The notes under the pieces are model-generated. The model was not told where the DNA came from. It saw only the letters and a program-made list of their open reading frames with translations, and did not search any database. This document shows, piece by piece, positions 24,026-35,983 of a DNA stretch of 64,000 nucleotides. The DNA is from Phaseolus vulgaris (taxonomy: Eukaryota > Streptophyta > Magnoliopsida > Fabales > Fabaceae). The stretch covers positions 34,162,464 through 34,226,463 of the forward strand of contig NC_023759.2 in assembly GCF_000499845.2 (NCBI RefSeq), written 5' to 3'. How positions within the stretch are numbered: position 1 is the stretch's first letter; each line of letters begins with the position of its first letter. A program made the translations under genes and the position numbers.

Positions 24026-24316
24026 TAGCATTTTGCAAGCACAATTTGATTACAAAAATTCATTATAAGACCTAGTAAAATCACTTTTCTATTGTTCAAT
24101 AATTTCCATGAGATTGATCTAATTGAATTTAATGTCACGAGAATTTTGGATTTTACAAACATTGGTGGTTCTCATTGAATCCCTAAAAGTTGGAAATTTG
24201 AATATACAATCTAATTACTCATTTCTATCTTATGAAAAATATTGAATATGAAAAGTGATTTCACTAGCATTTAGTAGATTTTTTTAATCAATTTGTGCTT
24301 GTAAAGTGCTTTAGGG
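24026..24316. repeat. Long imperfect inverted repeat (foldback), about 95-base arms
   Basis: The left arm (about 24026-24125) contains GCATTTTGCAAGCACAATTTG, then TAGTAAAATCACTTTTC. The right arm (about 24225-24316) contains GAAAAGTGATTTCACTAG, then ATCAATTTGTGCTTGTAAAGTGC, the reverse complement with mismatches. About 100 bases separate the arms. This is the shape of a MITE or foldback element; transcribed, it would form a long hairpin. No target duplication was identified. Confidence 0.7.
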
Positions 24317-24750
24317 GACATTCTTCTATGTTCATTGATATGAGTGTCCATTAAGTAGCATGGTTGTCTAGTATTTAACATTGCCATCTAGTACTTTTGG
24401 CATCTTTCGTTTGATTCGCCTATTCTTCATTTGCTTAGCACTTGGAGCATATTCACATATTCTTGTTTTGAGCTTTTACGCATTTAGAATCTTCAAACTA
24501 TGTATGCTCTTGATTTCTTATGTTTAAGAAACTTCATCAGATTTACACTTGGTAAACTCATTAGATAAACCAAAACTTGGTATTTCTTTTTATTGTCAAA
24601 ACCTTGGATGATAGTTTAGGTAGACGTTTGGATGTAAACTTGCACTTAATCTTGTATAAATAATTTATGCCTTAACAAATGAGTCACATATAACTAAGAT
24701 ATCATTGATCAATCTTTTAGAAACCCTTTGAAGCTCTAAGAGGGTTAATT
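24317..24750. other. AT-rich spacer
   Basis: No gene or repeat recognised. Confidence 0.4.
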
Positions 24751-25266
24751 GTGCATCTATATCATGGTAAAAGGAAGGGAAAGTTTAGTAATAATGAGGT
24801 GACAACTAAATTGTGTCTTTCAAGCAAGATTTTTCAAATTAAAATGGAAGAAAATGATGTTAGGATAATCCAAGAAGAAATGAGATTAATTAAAATGATG
24901 TGGATGATTATATTACGGGACAATATGGTACCCAACAAACACATATCTAACATGACCATACCCAATTGTTACCTAACATATCCTATCTTAAAGGACAAGT
25001 TTTTAGTGTACATAAATGGGATCATTTATACTAAAATTCATCATTTTATCATTGATGAGCCAAATAAAAACCCAAGAACCTTAGGATCCCTTATTTTCAT
25101 CACTATCTTGGGTCAGTATCATAAGGAAGCAACAAACCCAAATGTAAAGATCAAACTAAGTATTGATGTCAGTTATGTCATAAGTATTGCATCAACACTG
25201 ATAAACACCCTCAAATGTAGCCTAAGGAATAAAAGCCTCAAGGACATCACCATCTTCGCCAGTTGA
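24751..25266 (+). pseudogene. Fragment of a plant retrotransposon-associated protein ('putative plant transposon protein' type)
   Basis: A 171-codon open frame containing NEVTTKLCLSSKIFQIKMEEND, WMIILRDNMVPNKHISNMTI and CYLTYPILKDK. These phrases recall the putative plant transposon protein domain found in gag-side parts of plant gypsy elements. It begins mid-domain with an in-frame Met that is unlikely to be a true start, and the right part (from about residue 120) no longer shows clear family motifs. No adjacent LTR or pol was found. Best seen as an isolated relic; the open frame may be fortuitous. Confidence 0.55.
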
Positions 25267-26825
25267 GACAACATAGAACCTGATCCTTGAGAGATTATAT
25301 TTCTTATATGCAAACCTCCAGATATGTTTCATGCTCATGGACATATCCAAAGCAATTTAGCTAGTGTACTCACAATGGGACAAGTGAAAAAATCATCTTG
25401 ATGAGAAAATGTGAAATTGAAAGCACACATATTTCAAAGATAAAAATATTTTGTGTTGTTCATTAAACTCTTATGTTGCATATATTTACATTAAATTTAC
25501 CTGCTTTTGAAATGAATCATTTTTCTATGCATAAGAAATCGAAAAGAACTTTTTATGTCATTTAAAAAAAAATTATCTCAATCTTTAACATTTCGCAAAA
25601 AAACAGGAGAATAAAATAAAAGAATTAAAAAAATAGAAGCAGACTCGCTTGAGCAACAAAATCTCACTCAAATTAGAAGAAGTCAATTGTTTATGCAGGT
25701 ACCTTGTTTGAATGGTAATCTAATGCTTAAGGAATGAGCGTCAATGTTTGAGCTCTAATTACCATATTCAAACACGTTATGAAAGCGGAATACATCTCAC
25801 TTGATTCATGACACAATGCTTTTAAGTGGGGATCCTAAAATTCAATTCAAATTATGGAGGCAAATATCGTTCTCAACCATAAAAATGTAACACTCAAGTA
25901 AGGAGGGCTACCTTTAGATCCAAGAAAACATAACATTTGAGTTCTCATGCAACACTAGTGTTGTCCTTATTCTTCATTAAGAAACAAACACCTCACTTAA
26001 GTATCCAACTAAAAGTTCAAGCCAGGAATGAATGACAGGACACTATAAACAAAACTTGTTATTTTTGGAGAACACATATCACAGAGTTAGCATAAATACT
26101 AGATTAGTTTTCCTTTTCTCTTGTAATATTAGTAATGGGAAGTTAATGTCATGGCTTTATGCTTAACAAATATCAAAGAAAGTAGCAGAAGATTTGAGGA
26201 AGAATTCTTCTACTTACTTTGGTAATAATTCTTTGAATATAAGTTACTATTTTTTGAGATTAAATGTATTATTCTTTCTTAATTGATTATGAAAGTAATT
26301 TATTGTGTTTTCTATTTTGATGTTAATAATTTATTTATTTTTTTAATGTCTATATCTATGTGATAAATCTAATATTCTTAATTTCAATTTTTAAAGATAG
26401 ATTTTGGAAAATATTTAAAATTATATTTAATTAAATTCATTTCAATATATTAAATTTTAATAAATATATTTTAATATATTCATTTATTTTCATTTTAATG
26501 TCTTAAGTCAGGAGAGAAACCCATAAATCTTCATGTTTTAAGAAAATATTTAAAAAGTAATTCTTAAAATTAGACTGATTAAATTCACTTAATATAACAA
26601 GATAATAAGAATAGATTTTAATATATTAATTACTTATAAATATACACATAACTGATATATTAGAACCATGATAGAAATGGATAAGTGATTTTCTATGAAA
26701 ACAATAGCTACTACTTATAAAAAAGAATCTATAAAACAAATTGATACTTCTATATTAAGAAGACTATTTTTTTCAAAACTCTTCTTAAATATTACCAAAA
26801 TGGGTATGATTTTATAAAATAAAAA
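25267..26825. other. AT-rich intergenic DNA
   Basis: No coding signal. The phrase TCGCTTGAGC at 25646 recalls the CGCTTGAGCGAG text seen in an LTR at 31014, so part may be old LTR material. The rest is low-complexity. Confidence 0.45.
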
Positions 26826-27204
26826 ATATTGCATTACTGCAAAAAGGTGTTTAGACTACATTTTTTAAAGTCTTTAGGTGACAGTTAATTTATACAGACA
26901 GTTGTCTAAAGTAATTTAATATAGATGACAGACTTGAACAACCGTCACCTATTTATATCCCATAGCGACAATTACTTGATCAATAGTTGCCTAATGTGAA
27001 TCATATAAAAAGAACTCAGAAAGCATAGACTTACAATATGCAAATCCATAAATTATAGTGATTTTTATCCTTTATTCACCTTTTAGTGTGTGTAACAACA
27101 CAAAGACCAAGTGCAACATACAAAGTCATATTTTGGGAACTTATATACTCATACTAATCTAACAACATAAACACAATAAGGAAACACCACAAAAACAATC
27201 AAAT

Positions 27205-27425
27205 GTACCAACGAATTATTATCCACAAATTTGAATTCGTAGGTAAATTAATCATTATCTACGCATATTACTCACAAATTTGAATTTGTATATAAATTCA
27301 ACATTATCTAGGAAATATTACATACGAATTTGAATTCGTAGATAAATTCAGCATTACCCACGAATCTCTACCCGTAAGTAAATTTTACATTACCTACGAT
27401 TTTATACATGTAGGTAAATTCAATA
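27205..27425. repeat. Subterminal repeats with palindromic core
   Basis: About four diverged units of about 60 bases, each with a version of ATTACCTACGAATTTGAATT and CGTAGGTAAATTCA. The GAATTTGAATTCGTAGGTAA and TTACCTACGAATT halves are inverted with respect to each other. They probably belong to the CACTA element. Confidence 0.75.
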
Positions 27426-27597
27426 TTATTATTGATATTAATAATTTTAATAATATTAATTATATGTGTAATATTAATAATATTATTATAATATAAATAA
27501 TAATCATAACTAATATTCATAAATAATAATCATAAATAATAAGAAAAGATAAAAAGAATAATGAAAAAAATTGTAGAAAGATATGCAATATTACTTT

Positions 27598-27745
27598 CGA
27601 AATTGCCCACAGACTAGAGTTGGTAGGTAATACTTACATACTAAAATTGGTAGGTATTACCTACGGATTAGAGTTAGTAGGTATTACCTACGGACTGAAG
27701 TTAGTGAATATTACCTACTGAATAAAGTTGGTAGGTATGTATATT
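27598..27745. repeat. Tandem repeat of about 30 bases, about five units
   Basis: Units such as GTTGGTAGGTATTACCTACGG ACTA/TTAGA follow each other with small differences. Each includes the inverted pair GTAGGTA/TACCTAC. Confidence 0.75.
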
Positions 27746-29689
27746 ATTATCCACTCATTCACTTCCTCCATTATCACACCATTTTAGATCTTCCTCATCT
27801 CCTTGTAACTCTCATATTGTACCAATCTTGTCGCACGTGGCTTCCAATCTTTGTCTACTCTGACACTCCATCCCACTTGGGGTCCCCCATTACAGTCCAC
27901 ATCTACTCCATCATCAGTACATGTCTCTAGTGCTCCATCGGTTCATGTGCTCTCCCCTGGTATGTTAGTACAACCTATCGCGCCTACTACGTACCACGAT
28001 ATCCCTGATGAGGAGGTGCAACAAGATGGTAGTGGGAGGATAATCATACGACCAGTGGGTAAAGGGTAAGTTTATGATCACATTGAACTTTATTATGAAT
28101 TATTTACTATACTTAATGTTTAACATTTTGTTTGCATGCTTTGTAGGTGGACACCTAATCATTATGCTATTAAGGCAATTGGGCATGCAATTAGGTGACA
28201 GTTTAGGGGTCATTACCATCACTAATACGAAACACCCGAGGAAGTCAAACTTAAATGGTGCAATGAATTTAAGGTGATATTAATATAACATTTTCACTCA
28301 TTTCGATTTAAGCATTTATTGATCATCAAACTTTATTTAAATTTGTTGTTCTATTTACAAACTCAAGTGATTTAGGCCCCTCATGATGAGTGAAAAATTA
28401 GAAAAGTGTACGAGTTAAATGCAAGATAACGCCTTTGTGATATGCTTGGTAAAGCTAGGGTCAAAGCGACTAAACCTAGCTGGATTGGTGAACAAGCATG
28501 GATTTGTCTCTTAAACTATTGGGATTTTAAAAAGTTTAAAGAGAAATCAATCCAAAATAAATTGAATAGGTCATCGACTCGAGGTAGGGCATTGCACTCT
28601 ACTAGTCGTAAATCACACCTCGACATTGCATTAGGCCTAGTAAGTATATATATTTCATTACATAAGCCTAAATTCAGTAGATAATACTAATGTTAGTAAC
28701 TTTTTCATTTATTTCAAGAACGTAAATTTGGTCGATCGGTTGAACTCAGTGAGTTATTCATGGCCACACACACTAAGAAGGATTGGGTTTGGGTAGATAG
28801 TCGTGCCCGACAGAATTACATAAGTTATTGCTCTACTTTTGTGTACATGAGTTATATTTCTAATTTAGTATTGCCTCACTTACAATTTCCAAAATGCACT
28901 AAGAAACCTATCATGAGCAATTGAAAACGCTCCAACTAGACAACTCTGAAGGATCACCTTCCAACCTCTAACACATCAATCTAGCAACAAAACTTCAATG
29001 CTGGAAGGATGTTGCTAGAGGCAAAAGTAGACGTCAATGTTATGACACTGTAGATTTGGCTACCAACATTCGCCATGGAGTGTCTTCCCTACCCCAACCT
29101 TCATTACTTACTCCTTTCAGTGATTACTTACCTTATAATAAACAACTTCATCAACAAGTGTTGCAAGCAAATGAAAGAGTTGATCAAGCAAATCAAAGAG
29201 CCGATGAAGCAAATAAAAAATATGAAATGTTGGAGGATAAAATAAAGTTCATGGAGCAAAAATTAGTTATAATGGTGGAGTGAAAATAGGGTGACACCTC
29301 AACAGGAACAAGTCAGGTTCACCCTCGCTATGCTCCGAACTTTGATGATCAACCCCTGCCTTGAGTTCATTTTTTTGTTGGTAAAATTAACTAATATGCA
29401 TATCTTCATTTTAATTGACTAATTCATAATTTTATGTGTCAAGTTCATAATCTAAAAAATGTAAACCATTGTGTAAATAAACCAATTTGGGTCTGTGCTT
29501 TGAGGGAAATTTGGAAATGAGAAAATAATAGATAATATGTAGAGTGAGACTAAAGTGGGTGATGAAGATGAAAACAAGGGTTATTGAGATTATTTATGCA
29601 CCCTTTTTTAGTAGGAAACTATTATGAATAAGACTGATGGTGATAGAACTATCTTTTCTCATAAAATTTTCATGCTTTGGATGACCCTG

Positions 29690-29945
29690 TGTATTGTGGT
29701 AATTGCATATGTAGTAATTAAAATTTCATTTTAATTGTAAAATGACATTTGGAATGGTTGTTGAACAAATTTATAGCTGGTAGTAAATAAAATTTCATTT
29801 TGATTGGAAATTGATATTTTGATTGGTTGTTGAAAATAATTACAATTGTTATAAATGAAATTCCATATTAATTTCAAAATGAGATTTTGATTAACTCTTG
29901 GAAAAAATTACAGGTCTTGTAGTTGAAATCAAATATTGATTTCAA
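29690..29945. repeat. Diverged tandem repeat of about 65-75 bases
   Basis: Four units carry variants of TAGTAAATAAAATTTCATTTTGATTG, then AAAATGATATTTTGATTGGTTG and a T/A-rich link. They sit on the 3' side of the CACTA gene remnant and stop at the gypsy LTR at 29959. Confidence 0.7.
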
Positions 29946-29958
29946 AATGGTGACTACT

Positions 29959-30472
29959 TGATACAACCCAACTCCACAAGCAGATGACTAGGGACACCAC
30001 GAACACTTTACAATTAGGTCAAAAATCTCAACATCCAAGACAAGGCCCCACCAAACATAAGAACGACCTTAGCAAAAGAAAAACTGAACATAGGCCAGAG
30101 CATCATATGTTCTTTCTTCTGGTAAATATTTTTACAAGACAAGTTTATGTAAATAATTTTGTCTCTTTTGGGGGTCCAAATAGAAGAATAAGCTAGATTA
30201 GGGTGTACTTAGTAAATTGGGCTTGTGTCAAACTCACCTTTCATGACATGTGCATGTAGGTTTAGGGTCTCTTTGACCTACCTTCTAGAAGGTTTCTCAT
30301 AAATTACGTCCCTACCCCTCTCAATCGTTCTCCTCAAGTCACTTTTTCCTATATAAAAGGTGTTTTGTCTCATGTATTTTATACATTGAATTTTGAATAG
30401 AAAAGAAACTCTATCAGAGTGTTTAGTGAGCTAAGTCTCCTATAATTTGGGTCTTATCTTGAGTGCACTACA
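29959..30472 (+). repeat. 5' LTR of the gypsy element
   Basis: Matches 33944-34384. Carries the likely promoter text CCTATATAAAAGG at about 30349-30361, kept as CCTATATAAAGG in the other LTR. The true right boundary is uncertain; 30472 is where similarity to the other LTR stops. Confidence 0.75.
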
Positions 30473-30716
30473 TATTTGTCTTGTTTAAGTTTAGTCATCA
30501 TTATACTTCCATTTTGGTTTAGCTTTCTTTCTTTAAACTTTTCTTGCTTGTCTTTAAACTTTTCTTAAAGTTTTGTTGGAGTTCTTTGTATGAGCAAGTG
30601 TTAAGAGCTTTAACCTTTTTTCACTTGAAGTGTTGCTACCAAGTGTAGACCCTTTGGGGAAAATTACAAAACCTTTCTTGAGTGAAGTTAACCTTTTTCC
30701 ATCCTTTACCAAATAA

Positions 30717-31829
30717 TGATAAATGCCTAATTTCAATAATATTTCATATTAAAATATAGGCACTTATGATGATTTATTGCTAATTTACATATAAAATAAT
30801 CCATAATTTATGAATTTATACATTTATACATTTTTTATGATCTTTATTTGAATAAGAGCATTTTATTCCTAAATTTGGTGTTAATTGCAGGTTTCTAGGA
30901 AAGATTGGAGATTTGGGTTAAAGAATAATTATTTGAGCTAAAAAGACTAAGCTAGAAGGTCCCAAAATAGAGAAAAGCGCCGAAAAAAACCAATTTCGCA
31001 ACAGGAGTATCTCGCTTGAGCGAGAATGCGTCAAACAGATTGGGTCTTGTTTATGTTTTATCACTTAGCCCATTAGCGTGACATAGGAAGCAACCTAACT
31101 CTAGAAAATTAGGTTAAATAAGGAGCTAGAGACTCAACCGTAGTGTGCCAGATTGAGAATAAACACCATTGTATGAATTGTAACCCAATTGGGAGAATGG
31201 AAGGTGCTAGAAGTATGTGTGGTTAATTCTACCCTTTGGGATTGGGAGTAATCTACTCAAACTCTTATGTATTGAAGTGATATCTTATATATTAAAATAT
31301 CCAAATCTTGATTGATTATTGGTATTGTTGTTTTACTTCTAAATTTTTGTGACAAATTGAGAATCTTAAATCTGACCCAGAGGTATTTTTAGGGTTCTTA
31401 CCTAAACCGCAATACTCAACATATTTGAGTGCTAGATATAGACTTGAAATGTTAATTGTCATTAACGTCTAATTGTAATTTCTAAGTTGTTTTTATAAGT
31501 ATGCAAGAGATCGATACAAATGAATTTTCTACCGGCATCAGTTTCAATCAAAGAACTTAATATTGACATTCTAATCAAAATACATGAGAGTGAGAGAGAT
31601 GAAACCTAATCCCTATTTTTCCAATTGAAGCAAACACTTTTTGATTTGTTTTCGTGTTAATTCTTGCCATTATAACAATTCTCAACCAAATTTTATTATA
31701 CTGTCTTTATATTTAGCGAATCTTGTACTTGATAATTCACTGGTCCTTGTGGGATTGATATTCGTCCTTAAGGACAATTATTATTTCTGACAAACGTGGT
31801 GCATTTGTCGTAGAGAGTCATCAAATAGC
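30717..31829 (+). mobile_element. Probable nested solo LTR inside the gypsy element
   Basis: The segment starts TGATAAATGCCTAA and ends near GAGAGTCATCA, with a tail region (CTGGTCCTTGTGGGATTGATATTCG, then GTGGTGCATTTGTCG) typical of plant gypsy LTR ends. It is flanked by AATAA at 30712-30716 and AATAG at 31830-31834, an imperfect target duplication. It contains CTCGCTTGAGCGAGAA at 31013. It has no coding capacity. Its placement between the 5' LTR and gag suggests a later insertion; an alternative is that it is leader sequence of the host element. Confidence 0.5.
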
Positions 31830-33943
31830 CGAGTGATACACATGAATGAGTGCATTATTTGTTGTTAAAAACTAATTGTTTAATTTTTTTTGTGCGCAAA
31901 TATGCATAATTTATCTTCAGGAGAATCTTCCAAACCACAATCTCCTCAAAAGGCGCGTTTTTTGGGGGAGCTTGAGGATACCAAAAGGAGTTTGGTCCAC
32001 AAGGAAGAGGAAATGTGGCAACTAATGAAAAGGATGCAAAGGCTAGAGGATACACAAGTGAGACAAAATCGCGAGAGGATATGAGATCCTAGAGCAAATA
32101 CAAGGCATTCATGCACTATGGAAGTCAAGAAGAAGAAGAAGATTGGAGAGTGCACAATTTTGAAGCTAGGAACCATCATCACCAATCAAAGAAGACCCTA
32201 CCTTTTGTAAAATTACCTAGTTTTAATGGGGATAGTGACTCAAATGTATATCTAGGATGGAAGCTAAAGTAGATCGAATTTTTAATTTGTATGAGGTAGA
32301 AGAGGACCAAAAGGTTAAGTTAGTTTCCCTAGAATTTGAGGACTATGTCATGCAATGGTGACATCAAACTATAATGGACATTGGGCTAAAGAGGAGGTCA
32401 ATCGTGGTCTCTTGGCATGATTTAAAGTTATGCATGCGCTCGCGGTTTGTTCCTCCTCATTATAGGAATAAACTCTTATTGAAGCTTCAACGGCTTCACC
32501 AAGGATCTAGGAGTGTAGATGAGTATTTCAAAGATCTAGAAGTAACTTTGACTAAAATTAATATGCATGAAAGTGAAAAGTCAACGATTGCTAGATTTGT
32601 AAGTGGATTACACAAGAAATACAAGATGTTGTAGAATTATATAAGTATACTTCTTTGGAAAAATTGGTTCACCAAGCCATCAAGGTTGAATCACAAATTT
32701 TGAAGAAAAAATATTTTAAAATACTCATAATGATGGTTTTTACAAATCATCTTAGAAGGACCAACACAAATTTCAAAACCAAGACTCTGCTTCCAATTTC
32801 TCAAAAGAAACAACCCCACATCATAAAAATTTTAAACCTTCTACTTCTACTTCTAAATCACCCACCAAAACCTCAAGTAAAAAATGTTTTAAATGTTTAG
32901 GTTTGGGGCACATTGATGCTAATTGCCCAAGTAAAAGAATAATTATAGTTAAAAAAGGGATAGTCATAAGTGACCATAGTTCCCAAAAATTTAGAACTAG
33001 CTCCCTTTTCTTCTTCAAAAGCTCCAAGTCAGGACGAGTGTGAAATGGCATGTGAAGGTGATTTATTAGTAGTAAGGTGCATGTTAGGGAAACTTTAAAA
33101 ACCTTTTTATGAAAGTCAAAGGAAAAATATTTTCCATACCCGGTGCCTTATTAATAACAAATTATGTTCCTTGATAATTGATGGGGGGGTAGTTGTACAA
33201 ATGTGGCAAGTACAAGAGTGGTGGAGAAACTTGGATTACCTAACATTTCTCATACTCAACCCTACAAATTGCAATGGCTAAGTGAAGATGGTGAAATAAT
33301 TGTTAATAAACAAGTCCTCATATCTTTCTCAATTGGCAAATATAGAGATGAGGTGTAATGTGATGTTGTGCCCATGGAAGCAACCCATATTCTTTTAGGA
33401 AGGGCATAGCAATATGATAGGAAAACTTTACATGAGGGCCTAACTAACAAGATTTCTTTTCACTTCCAAGGCCATAAGATCATATTGAAACCTCTATCTC
33501 CAAAAGAGGTAAATAAAGACTAAATAAAAATGAAACAAAAAAGAAAATCTCAAAAAGATGACGAAAATAACAAAATGGGGCTCATCACCTCACCAAATGT
33601 GGTGAAAACCGTAATGTTAATCCATCCAAAAATAGATATATTTTTGTTTATCTATTCATAGCTCTAATTACATGCAACATTTGTTAGAGAAATGTTGAAA
33701 TATTTTTCAAAATTCTTCTAAAGGTTTACACCTTATAAGAAGCTTTTCACACCAAATTCCCTTTGATCCTACTCATTCTCGACAAACATTACATGTAACT
33801 AGAACCATTCCACCCAAACTCCTAAAATTCAATGAACATAAGTTTGCTCCACAACTCATATAAAGAAATCAAGTGAACAAACTAACTATGATACTTAAAG
33901 AAGTTCTAAATTCGAGGTCGAATTCTTTCCAACTTGGAGGGCA

Positions 33944-34384
33944 TGATACAACTCAACTCAACAAGCAGATGATTAAGGACACCACGAACATTTCACAATT
34001 AGGTCAGTCATCTCAACATCCAAGACAAGGCCCTCACTAGAGCATCAAATGTTCTTTCTTCTGGTCTTTTTACAAGACAAGTTTATGTAAATAATTTTGG
34101 CTCTTTCTGGGGGGCCAAATAGAAGAATAAGCTAGAGTAGGATGTACTTAGTAAATTGGGTTTGTGCGAAACCCACCTTTCATGACATGTGCACCTAGGT
34201 TTAAGGTTTCTTTGACCTACCTTCTAGAAGGTTTCTCATAAATTACGGTCTTGCCCTTCTCACTCTTGCTCCCCAAGTCATTTTCTCCTATATAAAGGGT
34301 GTTTTGTCTCATGTATTTTACACATTGAATTTTGAATAGAAAAGAAACTTTGTAGAATTTGGGTCTTATCTTGAGTGCACTACA
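33944..34384 (+). repeat. 3' LTR of the gypsy element
   Basis: Begins TGATACAACTCAAC right after the purine tract AACTTGGAGGGCA and matches the LTR at 29959. It ends in GAGTGCACTACA, after which the two flanks diverge. Confidence 0.75.
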
Positions 34385-34457
34385 CTTCAAGTGACTGATT
34401 TGTATCACTGATCTTGGAGTATCCCACCCTCTAAGTCTCATGACAACATCTCATCTT

Positions 34458-34765
34458 CATAAGCTTTCTTCATCTCTTCACCTTTTTCCTTCATTTTCTT
34501 TGCGCCACTTTTCTTCCATTCCTTATGTTATTTGTTCTCTTTTCCTTACATGTTTTTCATTTCCGCCATCATCATCTAAATCATCATATAATTGTGTTTT
34601 CATTTCGTCTTTTTCATAAGCTTTCTTCATCTCTTCACCTTTTTCCTTCATTTTCTTTGCGCCACTTTTCTTCCATTCCTTATGTTATTTGTTCTCTTTT
34701 CCTTGCATGTTTTTCATCTCCGCCATCATCATCTAAATCATCATATAATTGTGTTTTCCTCTTTG
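34458..34765. repeat. Tandem duplication with a 157-base period
   Basis: CATAAGCTTTCTTCATCTC begins at 34458 and again at 34615. The two copies are nearly identical through GCGCCACTTTTCTTCCATTCC, CATCATCATCTAAATCATC and ATAATTGTGTTTTC. The copy number is two. The open frames across it are pyrimidine-repeat artefacts. Confidence 0.92.
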
Positions 34766-35947
34766 TCCTCTAGAAGTAAACCTTCACACTTACTTAACCA
34801 CTTGGTTAAATTCGTGTCCAATGAGAATCTTCTTTGGGTTTTTCACCATATTCTGCCTAAAACAATAACTCATAAACAAAGTGCAACCCATAAAATGTGT
34901 AATCTTAAAATCAATTCGCATCACTACTATTATGGTAAGTACAAGTGATGAAGTGTCAATTATTGCAAAGACATGTAGAGTAATGTAATTGTAGACTTAG
35001 TCGTTTGTTTTAAAATACTTCTTTAGTTTCTCATGTACAAGTGAAAGTTAAGATTGTTTCTGAATGACTGTCACGCGAAGGCAAAATTCAATCATTAGCA
35101 AAATTTTGATGAAAGTTATTATATCAGAATATCTATATATAGTTAGCAAAATTCAGTTTTATATACAATTAACTCATGAGGAGAATGAGTAACATTAATA
35201 ACTGAAAACAACAACCAGAAATAGAAAACATGATCAAAACAATCCCTACACTCCATGTTATCCAGTAATGCCTTAATTATCCAGTAATGAATTATCCATG
35301 TTTTGGTTTTAGATGAACACAACTTAGAGGGTAATCAATTCGACGATAATAATGTCTTAAATGCTATGATTAACTCTTTCTATTTTTTAGAAGTTTTGTA
35401 TGAAATATATTTTAATAAATTTATCCAAATTAGCAGCATTGAGATTAATTGCATAGAAAGGACGTGCTTCTTCGAATAACACAATCATATTTAGTTTACA
35501 AATTATCCTACTTAAGTAAGCTATAGACTTTTTTTATTTATTTTAAAAAGGTCTATTAATTATTGGCCCGTGTGCCAATGTCATACTACTACGACGTGAG
35601 TATTGAAAAATGATTGGTGGTCTCAATGTTATGTAATTTTTAACTGAGTTTAATTAATTTTTGTTGTAAATTATTATTATTTTATTAAATGAGTTATGAA
35701 AGTTGGTTGAAATCTTAGACACTTCATGATTTCAGATTATGTAATATTTCTCTTAAATTGTCATGAGTTAAATCACATATCCTTAAAATCGAAAGACCTT
35801 AGCAATAACAATAGAAATTGAATCCACATAAAAAATATGACCAAACTCCAAATTCTAATATGTCTATTATTTAATTGCGAGATTAAATTTTCCAATAACA
35901 TTGAGTTAGCATGAAAACCATAGAGATATTTCGTAATATTAATGGAA

Positions 35948-35983
<36 letters not shown>

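Larger units (their letters stand above)
26830..29950 (+). mobile_element. Degenerate CACTA (En/Spm) transposon with Transposase_24-type gene remnant
   Basis: Broken exons encode Ptta/En/Spm-type motifs. 27851-28069 ends in GRIIIRPVGKG. About 28147-28274 gives WTPNHYAIKAIGHAIR, a stop, then TPEEVKLKWCNEFK. About 28375-28640 gives RKVYELNAR, DMLGKARVKATKPSWIGEQAW and a basic stretch. About 28718-28815 gives GRSVELSELFMATHTKKD and WVDSRARQNY. 29056-29283 ends in a heptad-rich coiled coil (QANERVDQANQRADEANKKYE). Stops in at least two exons make it a pseudogene. Subterminal repeats lie on both sides (27205-27425, 27598-27745, 29690-29945), as in CACTA elements. The left end may be the CATTACTGCAAAAA near 26832, a decayed CACTA terminus. 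The right end was not found. No TPase (TnpD-like) gene is present. Confidence 0.7.
29959..34384 (+). mobile_element. Gypsy-type LTR retrotransposon with gag and protease but most of pol deleted
   Basis: Two similar LTRs start TGATACAAC at 29959 and 33944, and their similarity ends at GAGTGCACTACA (30472 and 34384). Between them, plus-strand gag is readable in broken frames: a coiled N-terminal part (31902-32084), the gag core MRSRFVPPHYRN / LLLKLQRLHQGSRSVDEYF / RFVSGLHKKY (32374-32634), a zinc knuckle CFKCLGLGHIDANC near 32882-32923, and protease-region text such as VVEKLGLPNI and ATHILLGRA to about 33420. Reverse transcriptase, RNase H and integrase core are absent. The polyprotein tail (EVLNSRSNSFQLGGHD-like, 33900-33945) leads into the purine tract GGAGGG before the 3' LTR. 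In-frame stops are frequent. The LTRs differ by indels, including about 46 bases missing from the right one. Confidence 0.8.

Noticed and set aside
27205..27745. CRISPR-like look of regularly spaced repeats
   Set aside because: The units are diverged, adjoin each other without unique spacers, and lie in plant transposon DNA, so they are subterminal tandem repeats.
34525..34948. Two overlapping plus-strand frames of 82 and 118 codons
   Set aside because: Both are created by the 157-base pyrimidine-rich tandem duplication and repeat the same Phe/His/Ser text in two frames.
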